Positions 25,679 to 36,364 of a stretch of DNA of 64,000 nucleotides are shown here, one piece after another. The translations under genes were made by a program, and so were the position numbers. Every line of letters starts with the position of its first letter. Position 1 is the stretch's first letter. This DNA is from Pseudomonas sp. RIT-PI-AD. Lineage in GTDB: Bacteria; Pseudomonadota; Gammaproteobacteria; Pseudomonadales; Pseudomonadaceae. The stretch spans positions 1 through 64,000 of the forward strand of contig NZ_JANZKU010000007.1 in NCBI RefSeq assembly GCF_025642785.1, in the 5' to 3' direction. The notes beneath the pieces were generated by a model. It was not told the origin of the DNA. It worked only from the letters and a program-made list of their open reading frames with translations, and made no database searches.

Positions 25679-25756
25679 TGGCGGAACGGAAAGGATCGAA
25701 TCCGCGACCCCGGCGTTAGAGGCCGAAATGTCTGATCGGCCGAAGTACCGTCCCGC
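25679..25756 (-). ncRNA. tRNA-like sequence with CUA anticodon loop (degenerate tRNA)
   Basis: A 78 nt stretch begins GCGGGAC and ends GTTCCGCCA, giving a complete 7-base acceptor stem (one G-U) plus encoded CCA. A 5-base anticodon stem (TCGGC/GCCGG) closes the 7-base loop CTCTAAC, with U33, anticodon CUA and A37. The D arm is not canonical (TTCGGCC appears twice) and the T arm is imperfect although TTCGATC is present. So it resembles a decayed or unusual tRNA able in principle to read UAG. It is followed by a terminator and lies in the hupB transcript direction. Confidence 0.5.
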
Positions 25757-25797
25757 TATCGAATCGAACGATTCGAAGCAAACCTCAACAGGTCTAC

Positions 25798-26070
25798 TTA
25801 ATTGACTGCGTCTTTCAGAGCCTTGCCAGCCTTGAAGCCAGGGATCTTGGCAGCGGCGATCTTGATGGGCTTGCCGGTCTGAGGATTGCGACCAGTGCGA
25901 GCAGCGCGCTCTTTGACAGCGAAAGTACCGAAACCAACCAGCACCACGGAATCACCGGCTTTCAGAGCGCCAGTGACGGATTCGATCACCGCGTCCAGCG
26001 CACGGCCGGCAACAGCTTTCGGGATATCAGCAGATGCGGCGATGGCATCGATCAGTTCCGACTTGTTCAC
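25798..26070 (-). CDS. hupB: DNA-binding protein HU-beta
   Basis: 90 residues, the family length, with the signature [20 protein letters not shown] including the intercalating Pro of the arm. A nucleoid protein that bends DNA without strong sequence preference. It lies between lon and ppiD, and a sigma70-type promoter is visible upstream. Confidence 0.97.
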   Translation of the reverse strand: MNKSELIDAIAASADIPKAVAGRALDAVIESVTGALKAGDSVVLVGFGTFAVKERAARTGRNPQTGKPIKIAAAKIPGFKAGKALKDAVN

Positions 26071-26161
26071 TCTAAGTCCCCTCGTTTCTGTTGAGTTGTT
26101 TCTAGTTTGTTTGGCGTAAGCAAAACGGATACTGGGTAGCCTACCGACACACGAAAGCCGC

Positions 26162-26191
26162 TTTATATCAAGGGCCTGAAAAAAGTGTCAA
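26162..26191 (-). promoter_or_regulatory. Sigma70-type promoter of hupB
   Basis: On the minus strand TTGACA (26186-26191) and TATAAA (26162-26167) are separated by 18 bases, about 90 bases before the hupB ATG and just after the lon stop. Confidence 0.75.
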
Positions 26192-26204
26192 GGAAGCTGC
26201 CCTG

Positions 26205-28601
26205 CTAATGTGTGCTGATTCGCTCCTTGGAGTCAGACTCGCGCTTTTCGTCCTTCGCAACCATCTCGGGAGCCACGTCTGGCAAGGGCTCCGGCGCGTA
26301 TTGCAGCGCAATTTGCAGGACCTCGTCAATCCATTTAACCGGCTTGATGCTCAGGTCGCGCTTAATATTCTCAGGGATTTCCTTCAGATCGCGGACGTTC
26401 TCTTCCGGAATGATCACCGTCTTGATTCCACCCCGATGAGCAGCCAGCAGCTTCTCCTTCAAGCCCCCTATGGCGAGCACCTGACCACGCAAGGTGATCT
26501 CTCCGGTCATGGCAACGTCGGCTCGTACCGGTATCTGCGTCAGGGCCGACACCAGCGCCGTACACATGCCGACACCCGCGCTCGGGCCATCCTTCGGAGT
26601 CGCGCCTTCCGGCATATGAATATGGATGTCGCGCTTCTCGTGGAAATCGAGCGGGATACCCAGGCTCTTGGCCCGGCTCCTGACCACCGTCAAGGCCGCA
26701 GTGATGGACTCGACCATGACATCGCCCAACGAACCGGTCTTGGTCAATTGGCCTTTGCCCGGCACGACGGCCGCCTCGATGGTCAGCAGCTCTCCGCCCA
26801 CCTGGGTCCAGGCGAGCCCGGTTACCTGGCCGATCTGATCCTGCTGCTCGGCCAGCCCGTAACGATACTTGCGGACACCCAAGAAGTGCTCGAGCGAATC
26901 GGCGGTCACCGTCACCTTGAAGCTTTTCTCGCGGCTGTGTTCCTTCACCACCTTGCGGCAGATCTTGGCGATCTGGCGCTCCAGGCTACGGACGCCGGCT
27001 TCACGGGTGTAGTAACGAATGATGTCGCGAATGGCATCCTGCTCGATGACCAGTTCGCTGACCTTCAGCCCATTGGCTTGGATCTGCTTGGGCGACAGAT
27101 ACTTCAGGGCGATGCTGATCTTTTCGTCCTCGGTGTAGCCGGGGAGGCGGATGACCTCCATGCGATCCAGCAAGGGCGCAGGGATATTCATGGAGTTGGC
27201 GGTACAGAGGAACATCACGTCCGACAGGTCGAAGTCGACCTCCAGATAGTGATCGTTGAAATTATGGTTCTGCTCCGGATCGAGCACTTCCAGCAACGCG
27301 GAAGCAGGATCGCCACGCATGTCGCTGCCCATCTTGTCGATTTCATCGAGCAAAAACAGCGGGTTGCGCACTCCGACCTTGGTCATTTTCTGGATCAAGC
27401 GACCCGGCATCGATCCAATATAGGTGCGCCGATGGCCGCGAATCTCGGCTTCGTCGCGAACGCCACCCAGGGCCATGCGCACGAACTTCCGGTTCGTCGC
27501 CCGGGCGATGGATTCGGCAAGGGAGGTCTTGCCCACGCCCGGAGGCCCTACTAGGCACAGAACCGGGCCCTTGACCTTCTTGACCCGCTTCTGCACGGCG
27601 AGATATTCGAGAATGCGCTCTTTGACTTCGTCGAGGCCGTAGTGGTCGGCATCTAGGATGTCCTCAGCCTTGTTCAGGTCCAGCCGGACCTTGCTTTCGG
27701 CCTTCCACGGAACGTTCACCAACCAATCGATGTAGGAACGAACCACCGTTGCCTCGGCGGACATGGGAGACATCTGCTTCAACTTGTTCAATTCGGCATT
27801 GGCTTTGGCCAAGGCTTCCTTGGTCAGGCCCGCGTTATCGATGCGCTTTTTCAGCTCCTCGATTTCGTTGTGGCCTTCGTCGATGTCACCCAGCTCCTTC
27901 TGAATGGCTTTCATTTGCTCATTCAGGTAGTACTCGCGCTGGCTGCGCTCCATCTGCTTCTTGACGCGACCGCGGATACGTTTCTCGACTTGCAGTAGAT
28001 CGATTTCCGCATCCAACAGCGCCAGAACATGCTCCACGCGCGCGGAAAGCTCGGTGATCTCGAGGATTTCCTGCTTCTGCTCGATCTTAAGCGCCATGTG
28101 GGCAGCCATGGTATCCACGAGGCGGCCAGGTTCATCGATGCTGTTCAGGGACGAGAGCACTTCCGCAGGCACCTTCTTGCCCAACTGCACATACTGCTCG
28201 AACTGACTGAGCAGGCTGCGAGTGAAAACTTCCGACTCCCGCTCACTGGCGTCGCTTTCATCGATCAACTGGACATCGGCACGGCAATGGCCATCCACTT
28301 CGATGAAACGTTCGACAGCGCCCCGCTGCTCGCCCTCGACCAATACCTTCACGGTGCCATCGGGCAGCTTCAACAACTGCAATACGGTGGCGACAGTGCC
28401 CATGCGATAAAGCGCATCTTCGCCAGGATCGTCGTCGGCAGGATTTTTCTGGGCCAGTAGAAGAATTTGCTTGTCGCCGGTCATCGAAGCTTCGAGGGCC
28501 TCTATCGACTTTTCACGCCCTACAAAAAGGGGGATCACCATATGCGGATAGACGACGACATCGCGCAAAGGCAGGAGAGGCAATTCGATGGTTGTCTTCA
28601 T
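26205..28601 (-). CDS. lon: ATP-dependent protease Lon
   Basis: 798 residues from ATG 28601 ([20 protein letters not shown]); the longer frame adds 45 unrelated residues. Domains: N-terminal substrate domain, coiled coil, AAA+ module with Walker [10 protein letters not shown] and Walker [10 protein letters not shown], and the C-terminal Ser-Lys protease with the catalytic Ser in [11 protein letters not shown]. It degrades misfolded and regulatory proteins in the cytosol. The adjacent clpX, clpP and tig form a proteostasis cluster on the same strand. Confidence 0.97.
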   Translation of the reverse strand: MKTTIELPLLPLRDVVVYPHMVIPLFVGREKSIEALEASMTGDKQILLLAQKNPADDDPGEDALYRMGTVATVLQLLKLPDGTVKVLVEGEQRGAVERFIEVDGHCRADVQLIDESDASERESEVFTRSLLSQFEQYVQLGKKVPAEVLSSLNSIDEPGRLVDTMAAHMALKIEQKQEILEITELSARVEHVLALLDAEIDLLQVEKRIRGRVKKQMERSQREYYLNEQMKAIQKELGDIDEGHNEIEELKKRIDNAGLTKEALAKANAELNKLKQMSPMSAEATVVRSYIDWLVNVPWKAESKVRLDLNKAEDILDADHYGLDEVKERILEYLAVQKRVKKVKGPVLCLVGPPGVGKTSLAESIARATNRKFVRMALGGVRDEAEIRGHRRTYIGSMPGRLIQKMTKVGVRNPLFLLDEIDKMGSDMRGDPASALLEVLDPEQNHNFNDHYLEVDFDLSDVMFLCTANSMNIPAPLLDRMEVIRLPGYTEDEKISIALKYLSPKQIQANGLKVSELVIEQDAIRDIIRYYTREAGVRSLERQIAKICRKVVKEHSREKSFKVTVTADSLEHFLGVRKYRYGLAEQQDQIGQVTGLAWTQVGGELLTIEAAVVPGKGQLTKTGSLGDVMVESITAALTVVRSRAKSLGIPLDFHEKRDIHIHMPEGATPKDGPSAGVGMCTALVSALTQIPVRADVAMTGEITLRGQVLAIGGLKEKLLAAHRGGIKTVIIPEENVRDLKEIPENIKRDLSIKPVKWIDEVLQIALQYAPEPLPDVAPEMVAKDEKRESDSKERISTH

Positions 28602-28704
28602 GATTTCAGCTCTACGGCGGCCATCAGGCCGTAAACAGGTGGGTATCCTGGAGGCTAAGATGGGGGCAGACCCAGGAAAAAACAAGCAATACGGTCGGAA
28701 ATGC

Positions 28705-28726
28705 GAAGGGGCCCGCGGGCCCCTTC
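28705..28726 (-). terminator. Terminator after clpX
   Basis: A perfect 10-base GC-rich stem (GAAGGGGCCC / GGGCCCCTTC, loop GC) starting six bases past the clpX stop. The following T run is weak. Confidence 0.65.
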
Positions 28727-28732
28727 GTGTCA

Positions 28733-30013
28733 TCAAGCGTCTGGCGCTGCCTTGGCAGGCTGCTCGTTATTTTCGTAGATCAGCAAAGGCTTGGAGGTGC
28801 CTTCAATAACGCTTTCGTCGATGACGACCTTGCTGACGTCGCTCTGAGAAGGAATCTCGTACATGGTGTCGAGCAGAATTCCTTCGAGAATCGAGCGCAG
28901 ACCACGTGCACCGGTTTTACGCTCCAAGGCGCGGCGGGATACGGATTTGAGTGCGTCAGGCCGGAACTCCAGATCGACGCCCTCCATCTCGAACAACTTG
29001 GCGTACTGCTTGGTCAAGGCGTTCTTGGGCTCGGTTAGGATTTGCATCAGCGCAGCTTCGTCCAGCTCGTCCAAGGTCGCCAGTACCGGCAAACGCCCGA
29101 CGAACTCGGGAATGAGACCGAACTTGACCAGATCGTCCGGCTCCACGTCCTTGAGGGTCTCCCCTACGCGCTTGCCCATATCCTGACTGCGCACTTCGGC
29201 CGTGAAGCCGATGCCACCCCGAGTGGAACGGCCCTGGATGACTTTCTCCAAACCAGAGAAGGCGCCACCGCAGATGAACAGAATGTTGCGGGTATCGACT
29301 TGCAGGAATTCCTGCTGGGGATGCTTGCGTCCACCCTGGGGAGGAACGGATGCCACGGTCCCTTCGATGAGCTTCAACAACGCCTGCTGCACACCTTCAC
29401 CGGAGACATCGCGGGTGATGGAAGGGTTGTCCGACTTGCGAGAAATCTTGTCGATTTCGTCGATGTAGACGATACCCATCTGGGCTTTCTCGACATCGTA
29501 ATCGCACTTCTGCAGCAGCTTCTGAATGATGTTCTCGACATCCTCACCGACATAGCCGGCCTCGGTGAGCGTCGTGGCGTCCGCGATGGTGAAGGGCACG
29601 TTGAGCAGGCGAGCCAGAGTTTCCGCAAGAAGCGTCTTACCGGAACCGGTAGGGCCGATCAGCAGAATGTTGCTCTTGCCGAGCTCCACGTCATCTTTCT
29701 TTTCACGCTGATTGAGACGTTTGTAGTGGTTGTATACGGCCACCGCCAGTACTTTCTTCGCCCGTTCCTGACCGATTACGTACTGATCCAGGATGGCACG
29801 AATTTCTTTTGGCGCCGGCAGTTTGTGCGCACTGCTTTCGGCCTGGGCTTCCTGCACCTCCTCGCGGATGATGTCGTTGCACAGGTCGACGCACTCGTCA
29901 CAAATAAAGACCGAGGGGCCGGCAATCAATTTGCGTACTTCGTGTTGGCTTTTGCCACAGAAGGAGCAATAGAGCAGCTTGCCGTTGTCCTCGCCGTTGC
30001 GGGTGTCAGTCAT
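28733..30013 (-). CDS. clpX: ClpX unfoldase of the ClpXP protease
   Basis: 426 residues from ATG 30013. The N-terminal zinc-binding domain has four Cys ([11 protein letters not shown] and CDECVDLC); the AAA+ domain has Walker A GPTGSGKT and Walker [11 protein letters not shown], pore loop GYVGED, and the IGF-type ClpP-binding loop region ([10 protein letters not shown]). It unfolds tagged substrates and feeds them to ClpP, encoded about 110 bases upstream on the same strand. Confidence 0.97.
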   Translation of the reverse strand: MTDTRNGEDNGKLLYCSFCGKSQHEVRKLIAGPSVFICDECVDLCNDIIREEVQEAQAESSAHKLPAPKEIRAILDQYVIGQERAKKVLAVAVYNHYKRLNQREKKDDVELGKSNILLIGPTGSGKTLLAETLARLLNVPFTIADATTLTEAGYVGEDVENIIQKLLQKCDYDVEKAQMGIVYIDEIDKISRKSDNPSITRDVSGEGVQQALLKLIEGTVASVPPQGGRKHPQQEFLQVDTRNILFICGGAFSGLEKVIQGRSTRGGIGFTAEVRSQDMGKRVGETLKDVEPDDLVKFGLIPEFVGRLPVLATLDELDEAALMQILTEPKNALTKQYAKLFEMEGVDLEFRPDALKSVSRRALERKTGARGLRSILEGILLDTMYEIPSQSDVSKVVIDESVIEGTSKPLLIYENNEQPAKAAPDA

Positions 30014-30060
30014 TCGATCGATCCAATCCGATAGGCTTGAAACACAAGATGAAGGCAAAT

Positions 30061-30104
30061 GCGGGCATTTTCAAGCCCGCCAGGTGGCCGGAGGTCTCCG
30101 GCCA
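30061..30104 (-). promoter_or_regulatory. Tandem hairpins between clpP and clpX
   Basis: Two stems follow the clpP stop: TGGCCGGAG/CTCCGGCCA (30085-30104) then GCGGGC/GCCCGC (30061-30080, loop of 8). Neither has a long T run. They may stabilise the clpP 3' end or partially terminate before clpX. Confidence 0.5.
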
Positions 30105-30121
30105 CGGCGTGATGCAAGGCT

Positions 30122-30763
30122 TCAGCCCGCCAGGGGACGCTTCTCGTGCACTTGGTCGATGAGACCATACTTGACCGCTTCCGGACCGCTCATGAAATTG
30201 TCGCGATCGGTGTCGCGGGCAATCACATCCATAGGTTGACCGGTGTGGTCGGCCAAAATGCGGTTGAGGCGCTCGCGGATGGTGAGAATCTCCCGGGCAT
30301 GGATCTCGATGTCCGAGGCCTGGCCCTGGAAACCACCCAGAGGCTGGTGGATCATCATCCGCGAATGGGGCAGGCAATAGCGCTTCTTGGCCGCGCCGCC
30401 CGCCAACAGCAACGCACCCATGCTGCATGCCTGACCGATGCAGGTGGTCGACACGTCGGGCTTGATGTATTGCATGGTGTCGTAGATGGACATTCCCGCG
30501 GTTACGGAGCCACCGGGCGAGTTGATGTAGAGGTGAATGTCCTTGTCGGGGTTCTCGGCTTCGAGGAACAGCAACTGCGCAACCACCAGGTTGGCCATGT
30601 AGTCCTCGACTTGGCCGACCAGGAAGATCACGCGCTCCTTCAAGAGCCGCGAGTAGATATCGTAGGCGCGCTCGCCACGGGCCGATTGCTCGATGACCAT
30701 CGGCACCAGGCCGCCGGCCGCTTGGATGTCGGGCATTTGTTGCATAAATGAATTGCGGGACAT
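30122..30763 (-). CDS. clpP: ClpP protease subunit
   Basis: 213 residues. The serine protease triad is visible: Ser in [10 protein letters not shown], His in [11 protein letters not shown] and Asp in RDTDRDNFM. It forms the 14-mer chamber used by ClpX and ClpA. The tig-clpP-clpX-lon order is the common gammaproteobacterial arrangement. Confidence 0.97.
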   Translation of the reverse strand: MSRNSFMQQMPDIQAAGGLVPMVIEQSARGERAYDIYSRLLKERVIFLVGQVEDYMANLVVAQLLFLEAENPDKDIHLYINSPGGSVTAGMSIYDTMQYIKPDVSTTCIGQACSMGALLLAGGAAKKRYCLPHSRMMIHQPLGGFQGQASDIEIHAREILTIRERLNRILADHTGQPMDVIARDTDRDNFMSGPEAVKYGLIDQVHEKRPLAG

Positions 30764-30810
30764 GTCCAGCGATCACTCCCTAATTGAGTTGTCATGCCTC
30801 AAAGACGCAC

Positions 30811-30832
30811 AAGCCAGCGCTGAGGCTGGCTT
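30811..30832 (-). terminator. Terminator or attenuator after tig
   Basis: An 8-base stem AAGCCAGC / GCTGGCTT with a 6-base loop lies between the tig stop and clpP; the downstream T run on the minus strand is interrupted. Confidence 0.6.
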
Positions 30833-30855
30833 ATGGATGGCTCGAACGAGGAGGA

Positions 30856-32169
30856 TCAGGCGGCTTGGGGTGCTTCAGCCGGCTTGACCGCTTCTTCGTA
30901 AGAGACCGCTTTGTCGGTCAGTTTGGCCTTCTGCAGGACAGTATCTACAACTTGCTCTTCCAGCACAACCGAACGCACTTCGTTCATCTGCTGCTCGTTC
31001 TTGTAGTACCAGGCCACGACCTGCTGCGGCTCCTGATAGGCGGAAGCCATTTCCTCGATCAGCTCGCGTACACGCGCTTCGTCGGGCTTCAGCTCGTTCT
31101 GCTTGACCACTTCGGCGATGATCAGGCCCAGCACGACGCGGCGCTTGGCTTGTTCTTCGAAGAGCTCGGCCGGCAGCTGGTCGGGCTTGATGTTGCCGCC
31201 GAACTGCTGAACGGCCTGTACGCGCAGACGATTCACTTCGTTGCCGATCAGCGACTTCGGCACTTCGATCGGATTGGCGCTGAGCAAGCCGTCCATGACC
31301 TGGTTCTTCACCTTGGCCTTGATCGCCTGACGCAGTTCGCGCTCCATGTTCTTGCGGACCTCGGCGCGGAAACCTTCCAGGCCCTCGCCCTTGATGCCGA
31401 ACTGACCGAAGAACTCCTCGTCGAGCTCCGGCAGCTTCGGCTCGGATACGCTGTTCACATTGACGGTGAACTCGGCGGCTTTGCCAGCCAGCTCGAGGTT
31501 CTGGTAATCCTCGGGGAAGGTCAGGTTGAGCACGCGCTCTTCACCGGCCTTGGCGCCGACCAGACCTTCTTCGAAGCCCGGGATCATGCGTTTGGAGCCG
31601 AGCACCAGCAACGAGCCCTTGGCGGAACCGCCGGAGAAGGCCTCGCCGTCGACCTTGCCGACGAAATCGATGCTCACCTGGTCGCCGTCCTGTGCGGCGC
31701 GACCCTCGGCGGCTTCGAAACGGGTGTTCTGCTTGCGCAGGATTTCCAGCATGTTGTCGACGTCGGCTTCACCGACCTCGGCTTGCAGGCGCTCGATGGC
31801 GATGCCGTCGAAGCCGGCGACCTGGAACTCGGGGAACACTTCGAAGGTGGCGACGTATTCCAGGTCCTTGCCTTTCTCGAACACTTTCGGCTCGACGGCC
31901 GGGCTGCCCGCCGGGTTCAGCTTCTGCTCGACCACGGCTTCATAGAAGGTGGACTGGATCAGGTCGCCCAGGGCCTCCTGGCGCGCGGCATCTTCATAGC
32001 GCTGGCGAATAACGCTCATCGGAACCTTGCCTGGGCGGAAGCCAGCGATCTTGGCCTGGCGAGCGGTTTGCTGCAGGCGCTTGGTGACTTCGGTCTCGAT
32101 ACGCTCGGCCGGCACCCCGATGGTCATGCGGCGCTCGAGAGCGGAGGTGCTTTCAACAGAAACTTGCAT
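30856..32169 (-). CDS. tig: Trigger factor
   Basis: 437 residues from ATG 32169 ([20 protein letters not shown]). Order: ribosome-binding tail with the GFRPGKVP loop that contacts L23, FKBP-type PPIase domain ([20 protein letters not shown]), then the helical C-terminal cradle. It chaperones nascent chains at the ribosome exit and leads the clpP-clpX-lon cluster. Confidence 0.97.
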   Translation of the reverse strand: MQVSVESTSALERRMTIGVPAERIETEVTKRLQQTARQAKIAGFRPGKVPMSVIRQRYEDAARQEALGDLIQSTFYEAVVEQKLNPAGSPAVEPKVFEKGKDLEYVATFEVFPEFQVAGFDGIAIERLQAEVGEADVDNMLEILRKQNTRFEAAEGRAAQDGDQVSIDFVGKVDGEAFSGGSAKGSLLVLGSKRMIPGFEEGLVGAKAGEERVLNLTFPEDYQNLELAGKAAEFTVNVNSVSEPKLPELDEEFFGQFGIKGEGLEGFRAEVRKNMERELRQAIKAKVKNQVMDGLLSANPIEVPKSLIGNEVNRLRVQAVQQFGGNIKPDQLPAELFEEQAKRRVVLGLIIAEVVKQNELKPDEARVRELIEEMASAYQEPQQVVAWYYKNEQQMNEVRSVVLEEQVVDTVLQKAKLTDKAVSYEEAVKPAEAPQAA

Positions 32170-32356
32170 GGATAATCCTCGTTGCACAGACGTAAGCCGG
32201 CCGTTCCGGCCCAGAATCAAGGGCATGCATTCTAGTGGCTCGACTTACAGAAGTCACCCCGCAGCAGAGAGCGCGTTTCGAGGACCGGACATGACCCGCA
32301 AAACGGCGCCCGCGCAGGCTGACGAAGCCTGGGCAGCCGGTGGTACAAGCGGGCCG

Positions 32357-33646
32357 CTACAACACCACGCGCAGGCACTGCCCGGCGTGATAGAGGCTGA
32401 AGCCCGCTTCGTACAGGGCGCTGCGTACCCCAGGCAGGCTGACCGCCTTCGCGCCGTCGAACGGCAGCGGAAGTCCCTCCGGATCCTCGTGCAACAGGAA
32501 TTCGGCGAACGCTTTGCCGACCACGGTACCGGTGGTCACGCCGCGACCGTTGTAGCCGGTCACCGCCAGCAGGCCGGGAGCCGGTTCGAAGAGTTTCATC
32601 AAATGATCGGGCGTGAAGGCGATCCGCCCGCTCCAGGCGAACTGCCACTCCAGCTTGCCCAGCGAAGGAAAATAGTGGCGCTGGATGCGATCGGCCCAGC
32701 TGCGCATGAACCAGTCCGGCTTGCCCTCGCCATTGCCCAAGCTTCCCAGCACCAGCCGGCCCTCGGCATCGCGGCGGATGCTGCTGAGCACCGTGCGGGT
32801 GTCCCATGACCCCTGTGCGTGCGGCAGGATCCGCTGCGCGGCCTCGCCCTGCAGCGGCACCGAGGCCACCTGGTAGTAGTAACCGGCGAAAAAATGGCGG
32901 CGGATCTGGGTCCAGTCCCCCTCCGTATAGGCATTCGAGGCGATCACCACTTTCTCGGCCAGGACCGATCCGCGCGCGGTGCTCACGCACCAGCGATCGC
33001 CCTGGCGCTCCAGGCGCACCACCGGCGAGTGGTGGAACAAGCGTCCACCCAGGCGCTGAACGGCTTCGGCGAGGCCGCAGACATAGGCCATCGGGTTGAG
33101 GGTGCCGGCGCGATGGTCGAGCAGCGCCGCGGCGACCTTGTCCGTGCCGCAGTACTCCGCGCAACGCGCTCCGGTGAGCAGTTCCACCCGCGCACCCCGG
33201 CGCAACCACTGGGCTTCGCGAAGCCGCAGGTCCGCCGCGCCGGCGGCGTTGTGGGCCATGTGCAAGGTCCCGTCGCGGCGAGCCTGGCAGTCGATGCCCA
33301 GGCGCGCGATGAGCGCGAAGACTTCCGCCGGTGCATGCCCCAGCAAGCCATTGAGCTTGGCGCCGACCTCGGGACCCAGGGTGGCTTCCGCGTCGTCCGG
33401 ACGAATCCAGGTGCCGGCGTTGACCAGGCCGACGTTGCGCCCGGAACCCCCGTGCCCGGTTTCGTGGGCCTCCACCACGCAAACCGAGCGCCCCGCTTCC
33501 AGCAGGTGGAGCGCAGCCGAAAGGCCGGTGTACCCCGCGCCTATCACGCAGACGTCCGCCTTGATCTCGCCGCCCAGGGCCAGCGCCTGGGGGCGCCGTG
33601 GCGTAAGGTGTTCCCACAGGCATTGCCGATGTAATGCGCCCATCAT
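32357..33646 (-). CDS. amaA: FAD-dependent L-pipecolate oxidase AmaA-like
   Basis: About 429 residues from ATG 33646 (GGGAGG upstream; ATG 33643 is equivalent). The DAO-type FAD Rossmann motif is DVCVIGAGYTGLSAALHLLEAG with the matching Glu in VVEAHETGHGGSGRNVG; the C-terminal FAD contact is VTGYNGRGVTTGTVVGK. The family oxidises amines and amino acids. Its partner downstream of the promoter, an antiquitin-like dehydrogenase, together with LysR and HglS genes matches the P. putida amaA-amaB region for L-pipecolate oxidation to piperideine-6-carboxylate. Substrate is inferred from context. Confidence 0.8.
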   Translation of the reverse strand: MMGALHRQCLWEHLTPRRPQALALGGEIKADVCVIGAGYTGLSAALHLLEAGRSVCVVEAHETGHGGSGRNVGLVNAGTWIRPDDAEATLGPEVGAKLNGLLGHAPAEVFALIARLGIDCQARRDGTLHMAHNAAGAADLRLREAQWLRRGARVELLTGARCAEYCGTDKVAAALLDHRAGTLNPMAYVCGLAEAVQRLGGRLFHHSPVVRLERQGDRWCVSTARGSVLAEKVVIASNAYTEGDWTQIRRHFFAGYYYQVASVPLQGEAAQRILPHAQGSWDTRTVLSSIRRDAEGRLVLGSLGNGEGKPDWFMRSWADRIQRHYFPSLGKLEWQFAWSGRIAFTPDHLMKLFEPAPGLLAVTGYNGRGVTTGTVVGKAFAEFLLHEDPEGLPLPFDGAKAVSLPGVRSALYEAGFSLYHAGQCLRVVL

Positions 33647-33702
33647 CCGCCCTCCCCCGTCACCTGCCGATTCGTCTTCACCGGATCCGCGCGACGCCGT
33701 GC

Positions 33703-35193
33703 TCAATCGAACGTGATGCCCTGGGCCAGCGGCAGCTCCCGGGAATAATTGATGGTGTTGGTCTGCCGCCGCATGTAGGCCTTCCAGGCATCGGAGCCTG
33801 ACTCCCGCCCGCCACCGGTCTCCTTCTCACCGCCGAAGGCGCCGCCGATTTCGGCGCCGCTGGTGCCGATGTTGACGTTGGCGATGCCGCAGTCGCTGCC
33901 GGTGGCGCTCTGGAACAGTTCCGCCTCGCGCACATCGGTGGTGAACAGGCAGGACGACAGTCCCTGGGGGACTTCGTTGTTCAGCCGCAGCGCTTCCTCG
34001 AAGGTGCGGTAGGTCAGCACATAGAGGATCGGGGCGAAGGTCTCGTGGCGCACGATGGCGCTCTGCGCGGGCATCTCGACGATGGCCGGCGCCACGTAGT
34101 AGGCCTCGGGATAGCGGTCATGCAATTGACGTTCGCCGCCGAACACCCGCCCGCCCTCGCTGCGCGCCTGGTCGAGTGCGGCCTGCATGGCATCGAAGCT
34201 CTGCCGGTCGATCAGCGGGCCGACCAGGTTGCCCTCCAGCGGGTGGCCAATGCGGATGTTCCCGTAGGCGCTGCGCAGGCGCTCGAGGATTTCCTCCTTC
34301 ACCGATTCATGGGCGATCAGCCGGCGCAGGGTGGTGCAGCGCTGACCGGCGGTGCCCACGGCGCTGAACAGAATGCCGCGCAGGGCCAGGTCCAGGTCGG
34401 CGCTGGGCGCTAGGATCATCGCGTTGTTGCCGCCCAGCTCGAGGATGCTGCGGGCGAAACGCGCGGCGACCCGCGGCGCTATCTCGCGGCCCATGCGCGT
34501 GCTGCCGGTAGCGCTGACCAGCGCCACCCGCGAATCCTCCACCAGCGCTTCGCCGGCGTCGCGCCCACCGATCAACACCTGACTGAGGTGTGCCGGCGCC
34601 TCGGCGAAATCCGCGGCGACCCGCTCGAACAGTGCCTGGCAAGCCAGGGCGGTGAGCGGCGTCTTTTCCGAAGGCTTCCAGATCACCGCGTTGCCGCAGA
34701 CCAGCGCCAGGGCGGCGTTCCACGACCAGACCGCCACCGGGAAATTGAACGCACTGATCACCGCCACCACGCCGAGCGGGTGCCAGGTTTCGCGCATGTG
34801 GTGCCCGGGCCGCTCCGACGCGATGCTCAAGCCATAGAGCTGCCGCGACAGGCCTACGGCGAAGTCGCAGATGTCGATCATTTCCTGCACTTCGCCCTGA
34901 CCTTCCTGGGTGATTTTCCCGGCTTCCCAGGAAACCAGCTCGCCCAGCGCCACTTTGTGCCGACGCAGCGCCTCGCCGAACAGCCTGACCAGCTCGCCCC
35001 GACGCGGCGCGGGTACCTGGTGCCAAGCCTGGAAGGCCCGCTCCGCCTGGGCCACGCGCTGCGCCACGGCGTCCGCGCCCTGCAGGTGGACATCGCCAAT
35101 GCGGCTGCCGTCGATAGGACTATGCACGGGGTGCGAACCGCCCTTGAAAGCGCTTTCATGCACACCGAGGCTCTGCAACAGTCCGTCAACCAT
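33703..35193 (-). CDS. amaB: Piperideine-6-carboxylate / 2-aminoadipate semialdehyde dehydrogenase AmaB-like
   Basis: 496 residues, ALDH superfamily, antiquitin (ALDH7) type. The catalytic Cys is in GTAGQRCTTLRRL and the general-base Glu in SILELGGNNAMI. It would oxidise the semialdehyde in equilibrium with piperideine-6-carboxylate to 2-aminoadipate with NAD+. First gene of a probable amaB-amaA operon (57-base gap), divergent from the LysR gene 130 bases away. Confidence 0.88.
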   Translation of the reverse strand: MVDGLLQSLGVHESAFKGGSHPVHSPIDGSRIGDVHLQGADAVAQRVAQAERAFQAWHQVPAPRRGELVRLFGEALRRHKVALGELVSWEAGKITQEGQGEVQEMIDICDFAVGLSRQLYGLSIASERPGHHMRETWHPLGVVAVISAFNFPVAVWSWNAALALVCGNAVIWKPSEKTPLTALACQALFERVAADFAEAPAHLSQVLIGGRDAGEALVEDSRVALVSATGSTRMGREIAPRVAARFARSILELGGNNAMILAPSADLDLALRGILFSAVGTAGQRCTTLRRLIAHESVKEEILERLRSAYGNIRIGHPLEGNLVGPLIDRQSFDAMQAALDQARSEGGRVFGGERQLHDRYPEAYYVAPAIVEMPAQSAIVRHETFAPILYVLTYRTFEEALRLNNEVPQGLSSCLFTTDVREAELFQSATGSDCGIANVNIGTSGAEIGGAFGGEKETGGGRESGSDAWKAYMRRQTNTINYSRELPLAQGITFD

Positions 35194-35322
35194 GGGGGAT
35201 TCTCCTAAAGGTAAGGCAGGGATGAATCAGTATTAATCCGACGGACATGGCCCAACAAACGACCTTTATTCGTCTTATCATTCCCGCAGTTCATGTATCG
35301 GTCCGCCGAGAATCGGAAAATC

Positions 35323-36267
35323 ATGTCCAAACGCCTGATGCCCACCCTCGCCGCCCTGCAATGCTTCGAAGCGGTGGCCCGTCACCTGAGCTTCACCCGC
35401 GCCGCCGAGGAGTTGCACCTCACCCAGAGCGCGGTGAGCAAGCAGGTGGCGCAACTGGAAAGCCTGCTCCAGCACCTGCTGTTCCGCCGCGTGCGCCGGC
35501 GCCTGCAACTGACGCCGGCGGGCGCGCTGTACCTCACCGAGGTGAACCGGATCCTCACCCAGGTGGAGATGTCCACCCACTACATCCTGTCCTATGGCGG
35601 CGAGACCGAGGTCCTCAAGGTCGCGACCCAGCCGACCTTCGGCGCACGCTGGCTGATCCCGCACCTGAAGGGCTTCCGCCACAGCCATCCGAACATTCAC
35701 CTCGACATTCGCAACGAACTGGAGCCCTTCGACCTGATGCAGGCGCGCGCCGACGTGGCCTTTTTCTTCGGCCAGGGCACCTGGCCGGGCGCCGAGTGCA
35801 TCGAACTGTTCGGCGAAGACGTGGTGCCGGTCTGCGCGCCGGACCTGCTACCCGCGGCCCCGCTCGCCAGCGCCCTGGCCCTGACCGAGCTGGTCTTGCT
35901 GCAGTGCGCCTCGCGCCCCCAGGCCTGGCACGAATGGTTCCTCGCCCAGCGCTTGCACAGCGAGCATAGCTACCATGGCCCGCGCTTCGAAACCTTCCAC
36001 ATGTGCATCCGCGCCGCCCAGGTCGGTTGCGGCGTGGCGCTGGTGCCGCGCTTCCTCGCGGAAGAGGAGTTGCGTGAAGGCAAGCTGGTGATCCCTTGGG
36101 ACTACCCGCTGGCCAGCGCCGGTGCGTATTTCATGGCCTACGCCGAACACGCGGTGGAGGTGCCGAAGATTCGTCATTTCGTGCAGTGGGTGACCTCGCG
36201 CCTGAACGGCGAAGCCATCGCCACGCATCCGCGGTCCGCCGAGGGAGGTCATTCCGGCGCAGACTGA
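35323..36267 (+). CDS. LysR-family regulator of the lysine catabolic cluster (GcvA-like)
   Basis: About 314 residues from ATG 35323. The winged helix LQCFEAVARHLSFTRAAEEL, then LTQSAVSKQVAQLESLL is typical of GcvA/AmpR-type LysR proteins, with an effector domain behind it (PTFGARWLIPHLKGFR). It is divergent from amaB and followed by hglS, the position of the P. putida regulator between amaB and hglS. It probably controls both flanking units; the inducer is unknown. Confidence 0.88.
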   Translation: MSKRLMPTLAALQCFEAVARHLSFTRAAEELHLTQSAVSKQVAQLESLLQHLLFRRVRRRLQLTPAGALYLTEVNRILTQVEMSTHYILSYGGETEVLKVATQPTFGARWLIPHLKGFRHSHPNIHLDIRNELEPFDLMQARADVAFFFGQGTWPGAECIELFGEDVVPVCAPDLLPAAPLASALALTELVLLQCASRPQAWHEWFLAQRLHSEHSYHGPRFETFHMCIRAAQVGCGVALVPRFLAEEELREGKLVIPWDYPLASAGAYFMAYAEHAVEVPKIRHFVQWVTSRLNGEAIATHPRSAEGGHSGAD

Positions 36268-36364
36268 ATCCGCGAGGAATAGTCGTTTGTCAGGCGCGGG
36301 GGCACCCAGCAGAATCCTGCCCAGGAGGCTCCGGCCTCCCTCGCCCATTGCCAGGAGCCGCGTC

